Shown one piece after another: positions 40,980 to 53,800 of a stretch of DNA of 64,000 nt; position 1 is the stretch's first letter, and the number at the start of each line of letters is the position of its first letter. The notes below the pieces were generated by a model that saw nothing but the letters and a program-made list of their open reading frames with translations, was not told the DNA's origin and did no database searches. A program made the translations under genes and the position numbers. The stretch is from Chrysomallon squamiferum (lineage: Eukaryota > Mollusca > Gastropoda > Neomphalida > Peltospiridae): assembly GCA_012295275.1 (NCBI GenBank), contig CM022670.1:14282373-14346372 (forward strand). Direction: 5' to 3'.

Positions 40980-41695
40980 TTAACCGATAAAAAATTTTTT
41001 CAAAATAAAACTACCTTTGTATGCACCAACACGCAATACTGAAAGCTGATATTCACAAGTTCAATCCGGTTTACAGAATGAAGAAACTTCCCGGTTGTGA
41101 AACTGATCGCAGATGACTTGGCTATAATGTAAACGACGTGTAGTTGAAGGGGTCACGGGTGCGGCTTCACTAATTTGTTTAACAGGCTTAATCCCAATCT
41201 GTTTATTGAATTAATTGTAAATATGATAATATTGCCTAAAAATGCCTGCTGCAAGATGATGACAATGTTGATAACAAATAAATACGATGATGAGAAAAAT
41301 GTCTTCAAAGAATTTATGATTAAAAATAAAAACAATTTTAATAGATATACAAATATGTGAATTGATTTTTGCTTCCTTTTATTCACAGTTCCCTTTAGCA
41401 AGATTTTAAATATTCAACAAAAACATGTATGTACCGAACATGTATGAATGGATGTATGACCATGTTCCTATTATTAAATTCCCAAGAATAAATAAACTAA
41501 TTAAGTATTCGTTGTAGGAATGAATACTCTCAGAGACTGGTTCATGCTTAGACTCAGCGTGTTAACCTTGAACACATCTTTGTCTCTCAAACAAGTCAGA
41601 CTCCACAGTGTATTTAGCTAATCAAGTGATGCAGCACATGTGCTTCAGCGACAATAATAGTGATGTACTCAAACTTTCTAAACAAATAAAATGTT
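40980..41695 (+). promoter_or_regulatory. copied 5' block of an EGF/F5-8C gene, copy A
   Basis: Recognisably the same as 54318-55075 and 60885-61700. Shared pieces include GCTGATATTCACAAGTT, TTTACAGAATGAAGAAACTT, AATTTGTTTAACAGGCTTAA, CTCTCAGAGACTGGTTCATG and CGACAATAATAGTGAT. In the third location this block is directly followed by a signal-peptide exon. Here no such exon follows; the next sequence (41740 on) belongs to another repeat block. Regulatory role inferred. Confidence 0.5.
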
Positions 41696-41940
41696 ATATA
41701 TGAAGGTAAATCGTATTGAAAACCAATACTTTATATCGAAGTCAGTGACAGGATGTCTTGTGATTTCCTCTTATTGTAATAGTTCACTGACTGTTGTCAG
41801 AGAGGTTATCAGTGTTACAGAATCAGTGGTTGGCAACCATCTGTGCATATATTAGTGTCGTATCTCTCGTTTTTCTTTGTCACCCTGGTATTACACTGTA
41901 AAATATTTATTGAAAATTAAATTTAAAAAATATATATTGC

Positions 41941-41941
<1 letters not shown>

Positions 41942-42030
<89 letters not shown>
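41942..42030. repeat. (GA)n microsatellite
   Basis: Perfect run of about 89 nt, followed by AAAAGTCAGCATCCTG as at 22254. Confidence 0.95.
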
Positions 42031-42035
<5 letters not shown>

Positions 42036-42419
42036 TTAAAAGTCAGCATCCTGAAAGTCAGAGTCCTGAAAATGCAGTATGTTACAACTTAAATATATTC
42101 AGTGTAAATATTTCAGGCACATGTACTACATATATAATTTTAAGGTAAACCTTTAAAATACTACTATCTATAAAATACCTTTGTTTCCACATGTAGCGTC
42201 TTCTCGTGTATCTCGTGTATTACTGAGGTCTCTCTGAGAGCAGTGATGTTCGTTTTACCGTGTTGAATGGTCTGTCCTGATGCTGGAATTATTCTAATCA
42301 TCATCTAAAATTCTGTATTTAATTTAATAAGTTAAAAAAAAAAATGTACGGTATCTAATAAGAAACAATATCGTTTGTCTACATTACATTGAAAATATAA
42401 GTTTTCTCATTAAGGAAAA

Positions 42420-42559
42420 CGCAATACAAATAATAATAAAAATAATAATAATAGTAGTACTAGTAGTAGTAATAGTAGTAGTAGCAGTAACAGCAACAGC
42501 AGTAATAATAGTAGCAGTAATAATAGCAGTAGAAGCAACAACAGTAGCACCTGCAGTAA

Positions 42560-42591
<32 letters not shown>

Positions 42592-42900
42592 ACAGTGGTG
42601 ATAATAATAATAACAACAACAGGAGCAATAATAATAATTTTCATCATAAGAAACATTTAGACAATTTATTGCAAAAAGAAATTTACACTTTCAGAAGCAA
42701 CAAATATAACATTCATCTAGAAACTGAGACTGAAACTGAAACAAAATTAACGTGCCAGTCATAGCAAGCTGTTGTGAAGCACCTCTACGACGGACACGCT
42801 TTCTGACAGGTAACCTGGAAGTATTCAAAATACATTGATAATATTCATTCTTACCACAATCCAGAGGACTAATAATAGCGTTATGATTATTTATTTGGCA
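42420..42900. repeat. mosaic block: imperfect (AGT/AAT)n plus copied dispanin intron 1 sequence
   Basis: Imperfect triplets at 42430-42625, then sequence resembling 7845-7990 in intron 1 of dispanin copy 1 (CATTTAGAC, then TTCATTCTTACCACAATCCAGA against TTCATCCTTACCACTGTCCA). The resemblance is interrupted by the retroposon fragment at about 42740-42830. Confidence 0.55.
42740..42830 (-). mobile_element. truncated copy of the 3'-hairpin retroposon
   Basis: AACGTGCCAGTCATAGCAAG and AAGCACCTC (one stem base changed), followed by ACGCTTTCTGACAGGT. Intermediate in length between the 52-bp micro-insertions and the ~640-bp units. It interrupts a copied intron 1 block. Confidence 0.65.
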
Positions 42901-43357
42901 TACCACTCCAGAGACATTGTCACAGTCTCATGACTGAAATGTGTGAAGAACAGAGGCGATTAACGAGATTAACCTTAATGAGCAGTGAAGAGCAGACTTG
43001 AGCCGGAATAGAGATTGCAAGAAAATTCATGCTTGGAGTCATGAAATTAATGTTATATCTCAGTAAAACCTCGAGACAGGGAATACTACCAATTTAGACG
43101 TGTGGGGTTAACGTGATCAATTAAGAGATGTATGAAGAGGGTAGTCAGAGTAGAGGTTGCAAGGAAATTAATGTTATAACGTAAAATTTGGAGACATGAA
43201 ATACTATCTATATAAATACTGTACAGTCATGATTTTTGTTATGTTTGATCATCGCTGCGAAGGTAGAAATTTCGGACTGCAGAAAACAAGGTGCGGACCT
43301 TATAATTGATGAATATAGGTAAGCACGGCGCATTAGTAACAAGAATGGTACGGTACC

Positions 43358-43680
43358 ATGGAGATGTTTCTAATCGAGCTGCCTTTAACCGTGACTGCTA
43401 CAACTGATGGGACAGTGGTGAGGAGAGGCAAATACCACATCCATTCCTCGGATGAGAGCGAAGTTGCTGTCCACCTATTGACCAAAACCATGCGGAAGCG
43501 AGCACGGGAGGAGCTGACCAGTATCCCAAAGATATATGACGAGGAGAGGAAGAAGTTGTTGACCGGGTATGGAGACGCAACAGGACACAGCTTCCAAGTT
43601 GAGTATGTCTGAGGGCATCAAATCCAGTTTGTACCGAGAGACAGCGAAAAAGGCCCCGTAAACTCCTAAGGCATATTTAA
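43358..43680 (+). pseudogene. fragment related to FLYWCH-type / MULE-transposase-associated proteins (tentative)
   Basis: An 84-codon frame (43358-43612) has GC-richer codon use than its surroundings. It shows KYHIHSSDESEVAVH, then MRKRAREELTSIPKIYDEE. In the next frame (about 43621-43668) IKSSLYRETAKKAP follows. The succession KxRxxEE..PIxxIYxEE...SSLYR is how I remember the region after the FLYWCH zinc finger in many animal FLYWCH/MULE proteins. The zinc finger itself is not present, and a frameshift separates the two parts. It lies in a segment inserted between two blocks that are adjacent in the right arm. Confidence 0.4.
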
Positions 43681-43702
43681 TTATAATCTATATTTGTGTC
43701 AA

Positions 43703-43881
<179 letters not shown>

Positions 43882-44009
43882 CACTCAGTATATAGCTTAA
43901 CCTCGACCTTAAATGTCACAATAGTTAAAATAAAGTAAATTAGTTTAGTCAGCTAAGTTTAGAATTATTGTTCAACATGAATGTCATTGCTAGTACAACA
44001 AATGACTTA

Positions 44010-44730
44010 GTTTTAAATACATCTTAAACCCTTCCATCCAGGTTTACATCTTCAAATACATTCCCCTATTTTAATATTGCGAAACGAGTTATCGTTCTTG
44101 CAGTTTCTGTCATTACATTTGTAACGACAACCGATGCGTTATCAGATTCTGAAATATTCATCAAATATCTGTTGTTCATATCGTTGGCAATCATACCATA
44201 TATTGTGGATTTATATTATTATTTTATTTTTTTATTTATGTATTTATTTATTTATTTATTTATTTATTTACATGTTTGTTTCTTTGTTTGTTTGTTTATT
44301 CATTTATTTATGTTCTCTGTTAAAAAAATAAAGAATTGTATATTAATAAAAGAAGATATCAAATCACCTGTACAGTCAACACCTTTCCATTCACCTTTAC
44401 ATCCCGTTTTACATTCACCATCACTGTGATTACAACATAACTGACCATTACAGCATCTGTCTGTACGAAACTTTGAACAGTTGAACCGTGAGAGATAATT
44501 CATTAGAATAACGATAAAATTATCTATTAGTAACCAGAGACTTTAAAATTGTTATATAGAATTAATGAGTTTAATATAATGTACTTTATTAAAACACTGA
44601 ATGCACCGAAAGATACAAATGGATGAATCTGTTAAAAATAATTTATTAAATGTTAAGTTTGTCTCTCTGTTTCTCCATACAGGATGACAGTCTCCAATAC
44701 TCGTTTTGGTTTTTGAATCGCACATTGTCT
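44010..44730 (-). pseudogene. EGF-like gene relic, third copy
   Basis: The middle exon (about 44485-44370) is fully open: FNCSKFRTDRCCNGQ, LCCNHSDGECKTGCKG, EWKGVDCTG. It has Leu where both palindrome arms have TGA. The first exon (44730-44660) is degraded (CDSKTKTSIGDCHPVWRN with lost cysteine) and the third (44150-44025) is frameshifted. Confidence 0.65.
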
Positions 44731-45269
44731 GTTCTACAGATTTTATTTGTATGTCATATGGTGTTTAATTCTCTGAAAGTTTTATCTAAATAATTATTTA
44801 AAAAATAAAGCTTATGTGCAAATATAATTTTTTTTTTTTTTTGTATTTCGTTTTCATCGGAAAGAAGAAATGAAAAAAACCCAGCAGTAAATGTCACATG
44901 ATTATATTTTTATTAAAATTGAATAAAATACAGAAAACTAGTTGCTAACATTTAATAAAACAAATCAACATATAAAACATTTCAGTGCTACATATCAATA
45001 GGTCTTTAGTATCATTGTCCAAGTAATTTTTAAAGCTTTTGAAATAGAAAACTTAGGAGAAAAAAAAATTGGTATGTAAAAATAAATGAAGTGTTTATTA
45101 TTTAGAAGAAAAAAGTACATAATAAAACAAGGTTTTATGACTGGTTAGTAGCTTATCTAATTAATTATTCATTGGTTAGGAATATTGAAGACTGTAATAC
45201 TAGTGTCGAGCCGAAGTTTCAGTTTTATTATCCGTAATATTGCCTCGACTTAGTGTTGTATATGACGAG

Positions 45270-48064
45270 TCAGAGAAACATAGAAATAATAGTGCAGATA
45301 CCACCAGCCACAATGGCGCTAGTTGCTATATTCTTGGCATACACGCCGTTACGTCTTGCCTCCTCAACTTTACCAGCGTTGAACGAAAATCGGGACTGAA
45401 AAAATAAACAGAAAACAGATTTACAAAATCGTGCAGCCATTTCCGGCGATATAATTCTGTTTGTCTGGGACTTTTTTCATATTTTTAATAAACTTATGTG
45501 TATATATTAGTGGTGGGTGGGTGTATGGGTGTGTGAGCTGAGTGAAATATGTAAAAATAATTAAAGAAAATAAATTATTTAATTTCATTTGCTAGTATCT
45601 TGACAAATGGTAACTACTAAATGTCTCAGACATTAGTCACACACTGGAAATTAAAAAGTATCGAAATGCCATCCCCCTGCGTAACCTCCATTTTAGTCCC
45701 TATTTATATCTTGTCATTACGACTAAAGACAAGTGAGCAAGTAGTGCTAAGTTCTAAATGTTAGTAGCCTTTATTCATTAAAATCATGTTCAAGAGACAC
45801 CTAATATTTCTGCTCTGTCTGTGCAAAATGGCAGAATCATTAGAAACAATTTTTAACAATATCAGATAAATAAAATGTAAATGATGGTAAAATACAGAAA
45901 ATGTATATTACATATTGTCAACAAGCATATTACACAAATTGGCTAATCCTAATCATTTCATGAAATCACTGAACATTTTAGGCATTACATGAACAGACTG
46001 GTGGTCATAGGCATTACGTGAAATGATTGATTATTTCAGGCATTTCACGTCATGACAGATTTTATAGATTAATTGAAACACACTTACATACTGGCACGAA
46101 AATATTTAGTTCTCCCAATGACTTACCGCACATGAAAAGATGAGAGAGATGGTGGCGATAGGAAAGCAGAAAACACACGATAGGAGAGAAAACACCAGGT
46201 AATCAGGGGGTCGGGCTGCAGGTTGAACAATCAAATTGTTCGCTGGTTGTTGAGTAATCTGAAAGTAATATGTAACAGCATTAATCTTTATATGCAAACA
46301 AAATTAAAATATATTATACACATATAGAAAGTGATACTGAGTTTTGGAATGATGATGTGGTACTGCAACCAGAACAACGGTTGCCCTCTTATTTTGTGCA
46401 GGCAGCAACAAAGTTATACATTTTGCATAGCAAGCAGCTTACGTTTCTGGTCCATTTCGCTGCGTGCAGATTACGATATGAAAACGAACTCGTTTTAAAA
46501 ACGTCATACAAATTCCTGAGCCAGCAAAGATACTGGTAACTTGATAATTTCATACTAAACTAGTCTACAGTCTTAGTATGTTACAAATAAGTATGAAGCA
46601 AGCCAGTTGTAAATCTGTTTAGCAGTATTTCTTAACTGTCTTCCCTTGAACGTGAAACGAATAAACGAAAGTGTGACTGACTCACCTACTCACGGACTGA
46701 TTTACGGAATAACACTGTAATAAAGTTATTAACTAATCAGTGACTTACTCACTGACTGAGAAAGTAACTCGCAGATAATAAAGTGATTAATTATATGCAT
46801 TTATAAAGAGACGCACTGTCCAATGTAGAATAAATAAATGAATAAATAATAAAGTGTTCATGTGAACCTTATGCCATTTTAATTGAGGATATTTAGGTGT
46901 CATGCTTAAGTTTATTTTTTAATGAGAATATGATAAGAAAGCCGCCCTCATTAATCACTCGATTAGGAACATTGTTTTCAATCCTCTTGTTGTTGTTGTT
47001 TTGTGTTTTTTCTCTTATATAGTTTCTCTTTATTTCAGTACGATTTTGCATCTTTTTTTTTTTAAATTTCGGGGAGGGGATGGTTTCTTTCTTTCTTGTT
47101 CTTTGTGCTTTCTTCTGTGTTAGTTTTTCTTCTTTCTTGGGGCGGGTGGTGGTTGTTTTTGATCTTGCTTTCTGTGTACCATTCCAAAGGAAGTCATAGA
47201 CCATACATTTAATGGAATAGGAGATAGCAAGTAATAAAGAAAATCAAATAAAAATGAATATTGATCTATCCCTAGCTGAAGATTCGCGATCATACAGTTA
47301 AACACTTAAACAAACAAAGAAACAAACAAATACACAAATCAATAAATAAATTGATAAATAAAGGCATGTATGAATGAATGAATTAATAATAAGTGCAAAC
47401 TGCTATACAGTTTCATTGACATCCGGAGCATCAGCACTATATGTTTTGTAAATCTTCTCTTGTTTTGCCTCGTGAACATTATTAATTTCATCAAATGTAC
47501 ACCACTTCGCGATCCGCGGTCTTCCTTGAATAACACTTATAAGTATTTAAAAAATTATTATTGTAAAGTTTTACTGAAGCTCATATCAAAGTATAAAGTT
47601 AATAACTGCACGAATCAGTGTATGAAATACACAAAGATTCATATGTTCGACGATATTTCCTTTTTACACGTAGAATAACAGCAGGACGTTTTAAAAGTAT
47701 GTAGTTGTTTTCTTATTATTTCCGGAATAACTTAAAATATAAAACTACTAAAATAAATGTTTTATGTGTATTTTATTGAGATAGACTCACAAATTGTACA
47801 GAGAATCTACTTACTACCATTTGACCTTGTCCTGTTACTGGTCCGTAACGAGGTGGCGGCACATATCCTGATGACGGTGGTGGACCGTATCCTTGTGACT
47901 GTTGCCCATATCCTGGTTGAGGTTCTCCTAGACAGCAACCTTCTGGAGCTGGAGTATGTGCCGGAGGTGCAGGTCCATAAGCTTTTGGTGGAGGGGGTCC
48001 ATAATTCACTTGTGGTTCACCATATGCTGGTGGTGGCTGAAATAAATCATCATCATCATCGTCG

Positions 48065-48119
<55 letters not shown>

Positions 48120-48121
48120 CC

Positions 48122-48159
<38 letters not shown>

Positions 48160-48362
48160 GTTATTATTATTATTATTTATTTATGTTTATTTAGTTGTTG
48201 TTGTTGATATTTATCCATGTTAAGTTTACATTACACAGGGATGCACACCAAAAACTACTACTGTCCTAAATACAAAATAATTGAAATATAACGACCAGCG
48301 AAAGAAAAAATAATTAAAGTGATATAAAGAAAAAACAAATCAAATGATAATAATAATAATAT

Positions 48363-48404
<42 letters not shown>

Positions 48405-50440
48405 TAATAATAATAAAAATAATAAAAAAAAAAAAAAAAAAAAAAAACAACAACAACAAAAATAATAAACGGAAATTTATGTATGGAATTCCAAATTTAT
48501 ATTTTTACATTTTGAAACAACTTACATTTTGGGGTGGACACTCTTCGTGAGCAGCCTCTGAAATAAATTTTAAAAATATACATCAATTTTCGTTCTGAAC
48601 GTTTCACAAAGAAAATGTCATGAAAAATACGTTTTTTAATTGAAGATGAATTAAAAACAAACCTGATTATATTTGCCTTTCAATGTTCTATTACATAGCA
48701 TATAAAGAGATTAGAAAAAAATAAATAAATAAATAAAGAACATTTCGTTCGTATTTTAAATTATTTGAGGTAGAGAAATTATAGGGATTTCTTCTTCTTC
48801 TTCTTCTTTTTCTTCTTTAATTATGTATTTTCGTTTTATTTTGTTTTTTATTATTTATTATGAAAGTTTTTTTCTTCTATTCTTTGTTTTGTTTCGTTTT
48901 GTTTCCATTTAATGCTGTTTCATTGAGGTATGACCCAAATGTCAGTGTTGCAAGTAAACTAGCTTTATGTGTATTCCTCTGTAAAGTGTAAAGATTTATA
49001 TCAAATACAAAACATTTCTGACACACCTTAAAACCGTCTCTTTACAGCACACCCAGTCTCTGTTCTATTTGTATGTTGATCATTGTTTTATTCAGTTGTT
49101 CAGTAAACGTTAATACTTCCTTTGTCATAAGGCATTATTCATAGGCACAATGGTGAAGTCATCTGCTTGGAGAACATGCAAATCGGATGAACGGTACGAA
49201 AGTGGACAGCATTTGACATTTATACGAGAAAAATGTTTAAAATGGATTCCACTATGCTGACAACCATACTTTCAAAAAGAAAGTCATTTATAGACAAGTT
49301 TTCAAATAATAATAATACATGCAAATGAAACAAAATTGGTTGTGAGGTGAATTCAAACTAAACATTTGGGCAGTCTATTGTAAAAGTTCAGCTATTACAT
49401 TTTCTTTTGACAATGCAGCTTTAAGACACATGTGTCATTTCTTATATTCTGATTTGTTACTTTTCTTTTCTCTTTCCACTAAAATAAACGATGCTGCAAT
49501 ATCAGTTTAATACCAAAACATACATATCCAGCTTTACATGAGCAGTTAGCCTCTGATTATTTCGTCTCCAAGCAAACTTGAATATGCAGTCATATGCAGA
49601 ATATTTTTTAGATCAGCTACGCCGTCTGCTACCGATTCCGCCGTTTTGGATGTTAGTTTGTGGGACACAGTAACACTGACTAAGGGGGCGTGGCTTAAGG
49701 TGTAATTATGGAAACGAACTGAAAGGACTAGCTGAATAAATCTTCCTTGTTTAGCGTGTGAAATTTACAAATTTCTTGATCTTTTTTATTACTGTTACAT
49801 CGTATTATTATTATTAGTAGTAGTAGTAATAGTAGTATTATTGTTATTGTTATTGTTATTATCATTATTACTACTACAACTACTATTTTTAGATTATTCA
49901 TAATTATGTAATTACTAGTATGAATGTATGTATACATATCTGTGTGTACGACTGTGTATACATTTATACAGACGTACACACAGGGTTATATAATCATATA
50001 TATATATATAATTAGTTGTCTATCACAATTATCATTATTAATGTTAGCATTTTTATTTACAATTTAAAATCAACTGTTAAAATGTTTGATCATAAAGATT
50101 TAGCAGGATATAGCTCACCGCAATATTGGACGTACTGAAAACAATAAAAAAAAAAAAATTTGCCAACAACACGGGATTCGCCTGCTAATGTCGAAGCAAC
50201 CCTGTCCTCTTTCTCGAACAACGTCAACCAGTAAATAATACAACATTCAAACATGTCGAAAATATGTACTAATTGTATATTTTGTTATTTCTTTCACTAG
50301 TGTTTTTATATTTTACACGGACTTCTTTAATCGATCCCTCTTTATATCTGTTATTTAGACAACACCCTGTATAGCTCGTTTAATGTTATTTTTTTACAAC
50401 AAACCTTAATGTATGAGAACTTACCTGCTCTATTCTCCAT
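45270..50440 (-). CDS. CD225/dispanin family protein, copy 3 (5 exons, 175 aa)
   Basis: Reverse-strand exons 50440-50425, 48557-48526, 48036-47815, 46258-46127 and 45395-45270, with GT-AG introns and the same phases as copy 1. N-terminus MENRAEAAHEECPPQN, then a Pro/Tyr/Gly-rich linker with PPPAYGEPQVNYG and GYVPPPRYGPVTG. The CD225 part has ARPPDYLVF, SCVFCFP, a loop KVEEARRNGVYAKN and a second hydrophobic segment ending IISMFL. A TGA replaces the AGA (Arg) of copy 1, so the RLVIY...YYG tail is not encoded, although near-matching codons continue downstream to a TAA. Both hydrophobic segments and the cysteines remain, so it could still function. Confidence 0.82.
48067..48177. repeat. (ATT)n microsatellite in dispanin copy 3
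   Basis: ATT units with CTT and GTT interruptions just upstream (in transcription sense) of exon 3, beyond the (GAT)n stretch. Confidence 0.9.
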
Positions 50441-50444
50441 TTTC

Positions 50445-50690
50445 TTATCTGTTGTTATTTCTGAACAGTGTCCGTGAGTGTGTAAAGGAATGAACAGTAA
50501 CACTGGTTTCTTTCGAACGTTTACCGTCTACTGTTGCGCAAATACGTGTGATTATACAGTTTTCTCCAATAACTGCGGCGTGTCATGACGTTGCTTCTGG
50601 ATAAAAACAGTAAAGGAGATTGCACAATACCAAACAGTCTTTTGTTCTCACTGACAAATAAAACAGTATGTGTCATTGTCACGGGAGGTC
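50445..50690 (-). promoter_or_regulatory. conserved 5' flank of dispanin copy 3
   Basis: Reverse complement similar to 6850-7050: shared CGTTTACCGTCTACTGTT, CAGTTTTCTCCAATAACTGC and GTTGCTTCTGGA pieces, and the start-proximal CAGTGTCCGTGAGTGT. Putative promoter/5' UTR inferred from conservation. Confidence 0.5.
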
Positions 50691-50699
50691 TAACCTGCA

Positions 50700-51800
50700 C
50701 CACACAGCCTTACCTACAGACTTCCTTGTATCGGGCAGATTTGGCTCGGCTCTAAGGAGATAACAATCTGCAGATCGACCTCTCCTCCAATTCATTGTTA
50801 CAATACTTTAATACACGCATATATATAAAGAGAGTTAAATAGATTCTTGGCAGAAATCCAAACAAAAATTAATTTATAATTTAAAATGTTTTTAAATCAT
50901 TTTACAAAACAAACAAGAGCCCAACTACTGTACAGTTAAAAGCAGTTGACACCTGTTGTATAGAAAATCTGTTGTTTGAAACCTGGTTAATTAGTAAGAG
51001 GTAACGAATGTTTAACTACACCTCGGCAGTATTTAAAATTAATAGTTATTACGTGACGGAGAATATCTTATAGCTGAATTCATTATTGATAAACTGTCTG
51101 CTAATTACAGTTTATGTTTGAGATATGCCACAGTCTGACTAGGAAAACACTTCAAACCAAACTGATAACTCTCAAGAAATAAAAAAGTGATTATGATAAA
51201 AATAGATACTGATGTTGCTGGACACAACGGATCTACTTACCAAGTTTATATCAAATATCTAGTTTATCATAATCATTTGTTTCTTTAAAGGATACACTTT
51301 AATATCAACATCCCAGTTACATAATATAGATGATGCAGTTTCATGTTTTTAATGCCAAAATCTTGGAGATTTTTTACTTGAGTCATTAAAAAGAAAACGT
51401 TGACGCAGTCGAATGTTTCAGCTCATTTAAAGAACGAAAAACATCCCAGTTAGGCGATGAGTCAATCTTGGAGTGTGTGGAAAAAAGAAACCATTGATGC
51501 AGTTGAATCCCTTAACTATTTGTAGCTCATGGATAAACTGTTGCACATGCAACAGAATTCCCATCCTGTGATCCGTCTAACTAGACTGTAATGTATTTAA
51601 ACTATTGGTCTTGAATTACTATGAACATTTACTTGTACACAACATATTTTCTCAGATGCGTAAGATCCAAACACAATTTCAGGTGTTGTAAAATACCAAG
51701 GATGTAAATGAAGGTAACAAGGAGTTTCTAAAGTATGAGTTAAATCACTATGGTGTTTTGGTTTAAAGACATTTATCACAATTCATGAAGAAATGGTCAT
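50700..51800. other. intergenic, no gene recognised
   Basis: AT-rich. Includes an AAGGAGATAACAA motif near 50753 similar to degenerate molluscan repeat motifs. Two related segments near 51345-51420 and 51440-51510 (CAGTT.C... and CATCCCAGTT) may be decayed EGF introns or exons, but I cannot read a domain. Confidence 0.45.
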
Positions 51801-51804
51801 ATTG

Positions 51805-52915
51805 TATACAGTCAGTTCCCTTCCATGCTGCCTAACATCTATATCCTTACCGCAATGTCCATACTGTACATCACAGATAAATGAATAATTTTACAGTGAC
51901 AGAACTTGTAAAAGACGTGAACCGTGTGTAGAGTGTGTTCCTTTCCAGCCTGCCTGATATCCAATGGTAACATAGTTTGTTACAGTTTGGTCCGTAACTG
52001 GTATAATATGTACAAGCTTGTACAGAAATAATATCTGATTAAAATCAGAACTTAAAAAACCCAATTTACTGCTTACATGTAAATTCAGTTAAATGCATAA
52101 AGGACCATATTTCTAAGACAATTTAAAAAAAAAAAAAAGATTTTTAAAAAGATTTCTTTTTCTTTTTATGAAATAAATAAATTTAACTACATAATTATAT
52201 AAATATTTGCAAGAACTAAAATTTATAAAATATCTGTACCTTGGGTATAGTCATTTCCTTTCATCATGTCTGACATCCCTTAGTACCACAGTTTCCATAC
52301 TGTACAACACATAGTGAATTTTTTCAAACACATTGACGATCTCTACATTTTTTATTACAGTTACTTCCATATACATGCTGGAAAGAGATTAATAATTGTA
52401 CGAACATAAATGACGAATGACTATTCCCAAAAATGGTGATACGAAAAGTCAAACGTGCATTAAATTACTAAAATAATTAGTAATTCACGAAATAAACACC
52501 AAGTGACAGCTAAACCGAACAATCAAACTCGATACAGACGAAAGGACTGATTGAAACAGGAATTCAAAGATCGAGATATAGGACAGCAGAAATTAAAAGA
52601 TATTACAATGTATTTCTGTTAATCAGTGTTAAAAAAGACGAACTGTAAACGAATTAAATAGAATACCTTTAACTGTAGTTTTTTATTGCACAGTTACATG
52701 AATATCTTGCAAATTATAAAAAATATGTAAAATATCTCAAAGGCTTGAGCCTTGAGAACAGTCAGTTCCTTTCCAGTCTGTCTGACGTCCCTCAGTACCA
52801 CAGTTTCCATACTATACATCACATGGTGCACGTGTTGAAACACAGTGATGATCATTACAATGTCCATTACAGTTTGGTCCGTAAGTGGGCAGAGAGCTAT
52901 CTACGTGCTGGAAAA
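51805..52915 (-). pseudogene. array of decayed EGF-like exons
   Basis: Reverse-strand pieces: 52912-52745 reads PTYGPNCNGHCNDHHCV, TRAPCDV, TAG, YGNCG, DWKGTDCSQ. 52375-52237 reads HVYGSNCNKKCRDRQCV, TGA, then VQYGNCGTKGCQT with two stops. Shorter echoes lie at about 52000-51925 (YGPNCNKLC-like, degraded) and 51880-51810 (CDVQYGHCGKD). The YGxNCNxxC and YGNCG patterns are those of MEGF-type EGF repeats. Every unit has a stop or loss, so the array is dead. Confidence 0.65.
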
Positions 52916-53617
52916 GTAATAATAATTAAAATGATCTATGTGTATTGTTTTATGGATATATTAACAAATTTCAATGAATTATTGTCCACTTATATATATG
53001 TATATATATATAACCGGGTTTTCGTTAACAATGACGAGATTATCTATTTTTTGTCTCAAGTAGTTATAGTTATTGTAATAGTAATAATAGTAACCATAGT
53101 AGTCATAGTAAAAGTAACAGCTATTATTGTAGAAGTGTTATTAACAGTAAGTTTATTTACTTTTGTAAACTATTTACCTCTAACAGTTTCTACATACAAT
53201 TACATAGGTCTTAAACAAACCATGTACAAGAGTTTTTATTTAAGCATTGAATATTATGATAATGCAATAAGTCTGATCAGTATAGATTAGGGAGAGTCTA
53301 TTCATACAGCTACAAACAAGTATTGCTCTTGGCTGCAAGACGATCAAGAAAATACATAAGAAGAAGGAAGACAAATTTTCATTTTCAGATAGGTAGATCT
53401 TAACTTAAAAGAAAAAAGTATTCATTTTACGTTAAGATCTAAATATCTATAAATGAAACCTTTTCTTCCTTCTTCTTTTACCATCGCCCAACCACACACA
53501 CAAAATCTACTTCAAATATGATAGTAAATAAACTGATACATTATCTAAAAATAAAGTAGTTTCTGATATAATCTCTGCAACGTTTTTATTTGCTTATATT
53601 TGTTTTCTTATATTTCA

Positions 53618-53800
53618 TTCAAATTCAGGTGAAATGGTGTACAGATCCATGGAATCGTTGTAGAAAGTACATGTAACACACGACGCAGGTAACGTTACTG
53701 GTAACTCAAATAGATATGATAGTCCTGATTCTGTAATCATCACTTGTAACCACAAAACTAAATATGTGACTTTTACCTAAACGAAAAATAGATAATGGGC
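53618..53800 (+). pseudogene. relic of an F5/8C (fucolectin-like) domain exon
   Basis: Resembles the better preserved exon at 59290-59509: GNVTGNSNRYDSPDSVIITC then NHKTKYVTFT, followed by a stop. The order GNVTG..S...V..TC....YVTF is the C-terminal half of such lectin domains, which often precede EGF repeats in molluscan secreted/membrane proteins. The strand is opposite to the EGF array just before it. Confidence 0.5.

Larger units (their letters stand above)
24281..40985 (-). repeat. right arm of large inverted segmental duplication
   Basis: Mirror image of 7010-21578. Outer homology stops about 45 nt upstream of dispanin copy 2 exon 1, where an EGF-gene 5' block begins. Arm-specific differences include the (CT)n block at 30974-31120 (absent on the left), no hAT-like insert, the triplicated exon 3 and the different LINE lesions. 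Confidence 0.85.

Noticed and set aside
52745-53290. 181-codon open frame on +
   Set aside because: It overlaps reverse-strand EGF relics, becomes hydrophobic V/I-rich repeat-like sequence and shows no domain or start context.
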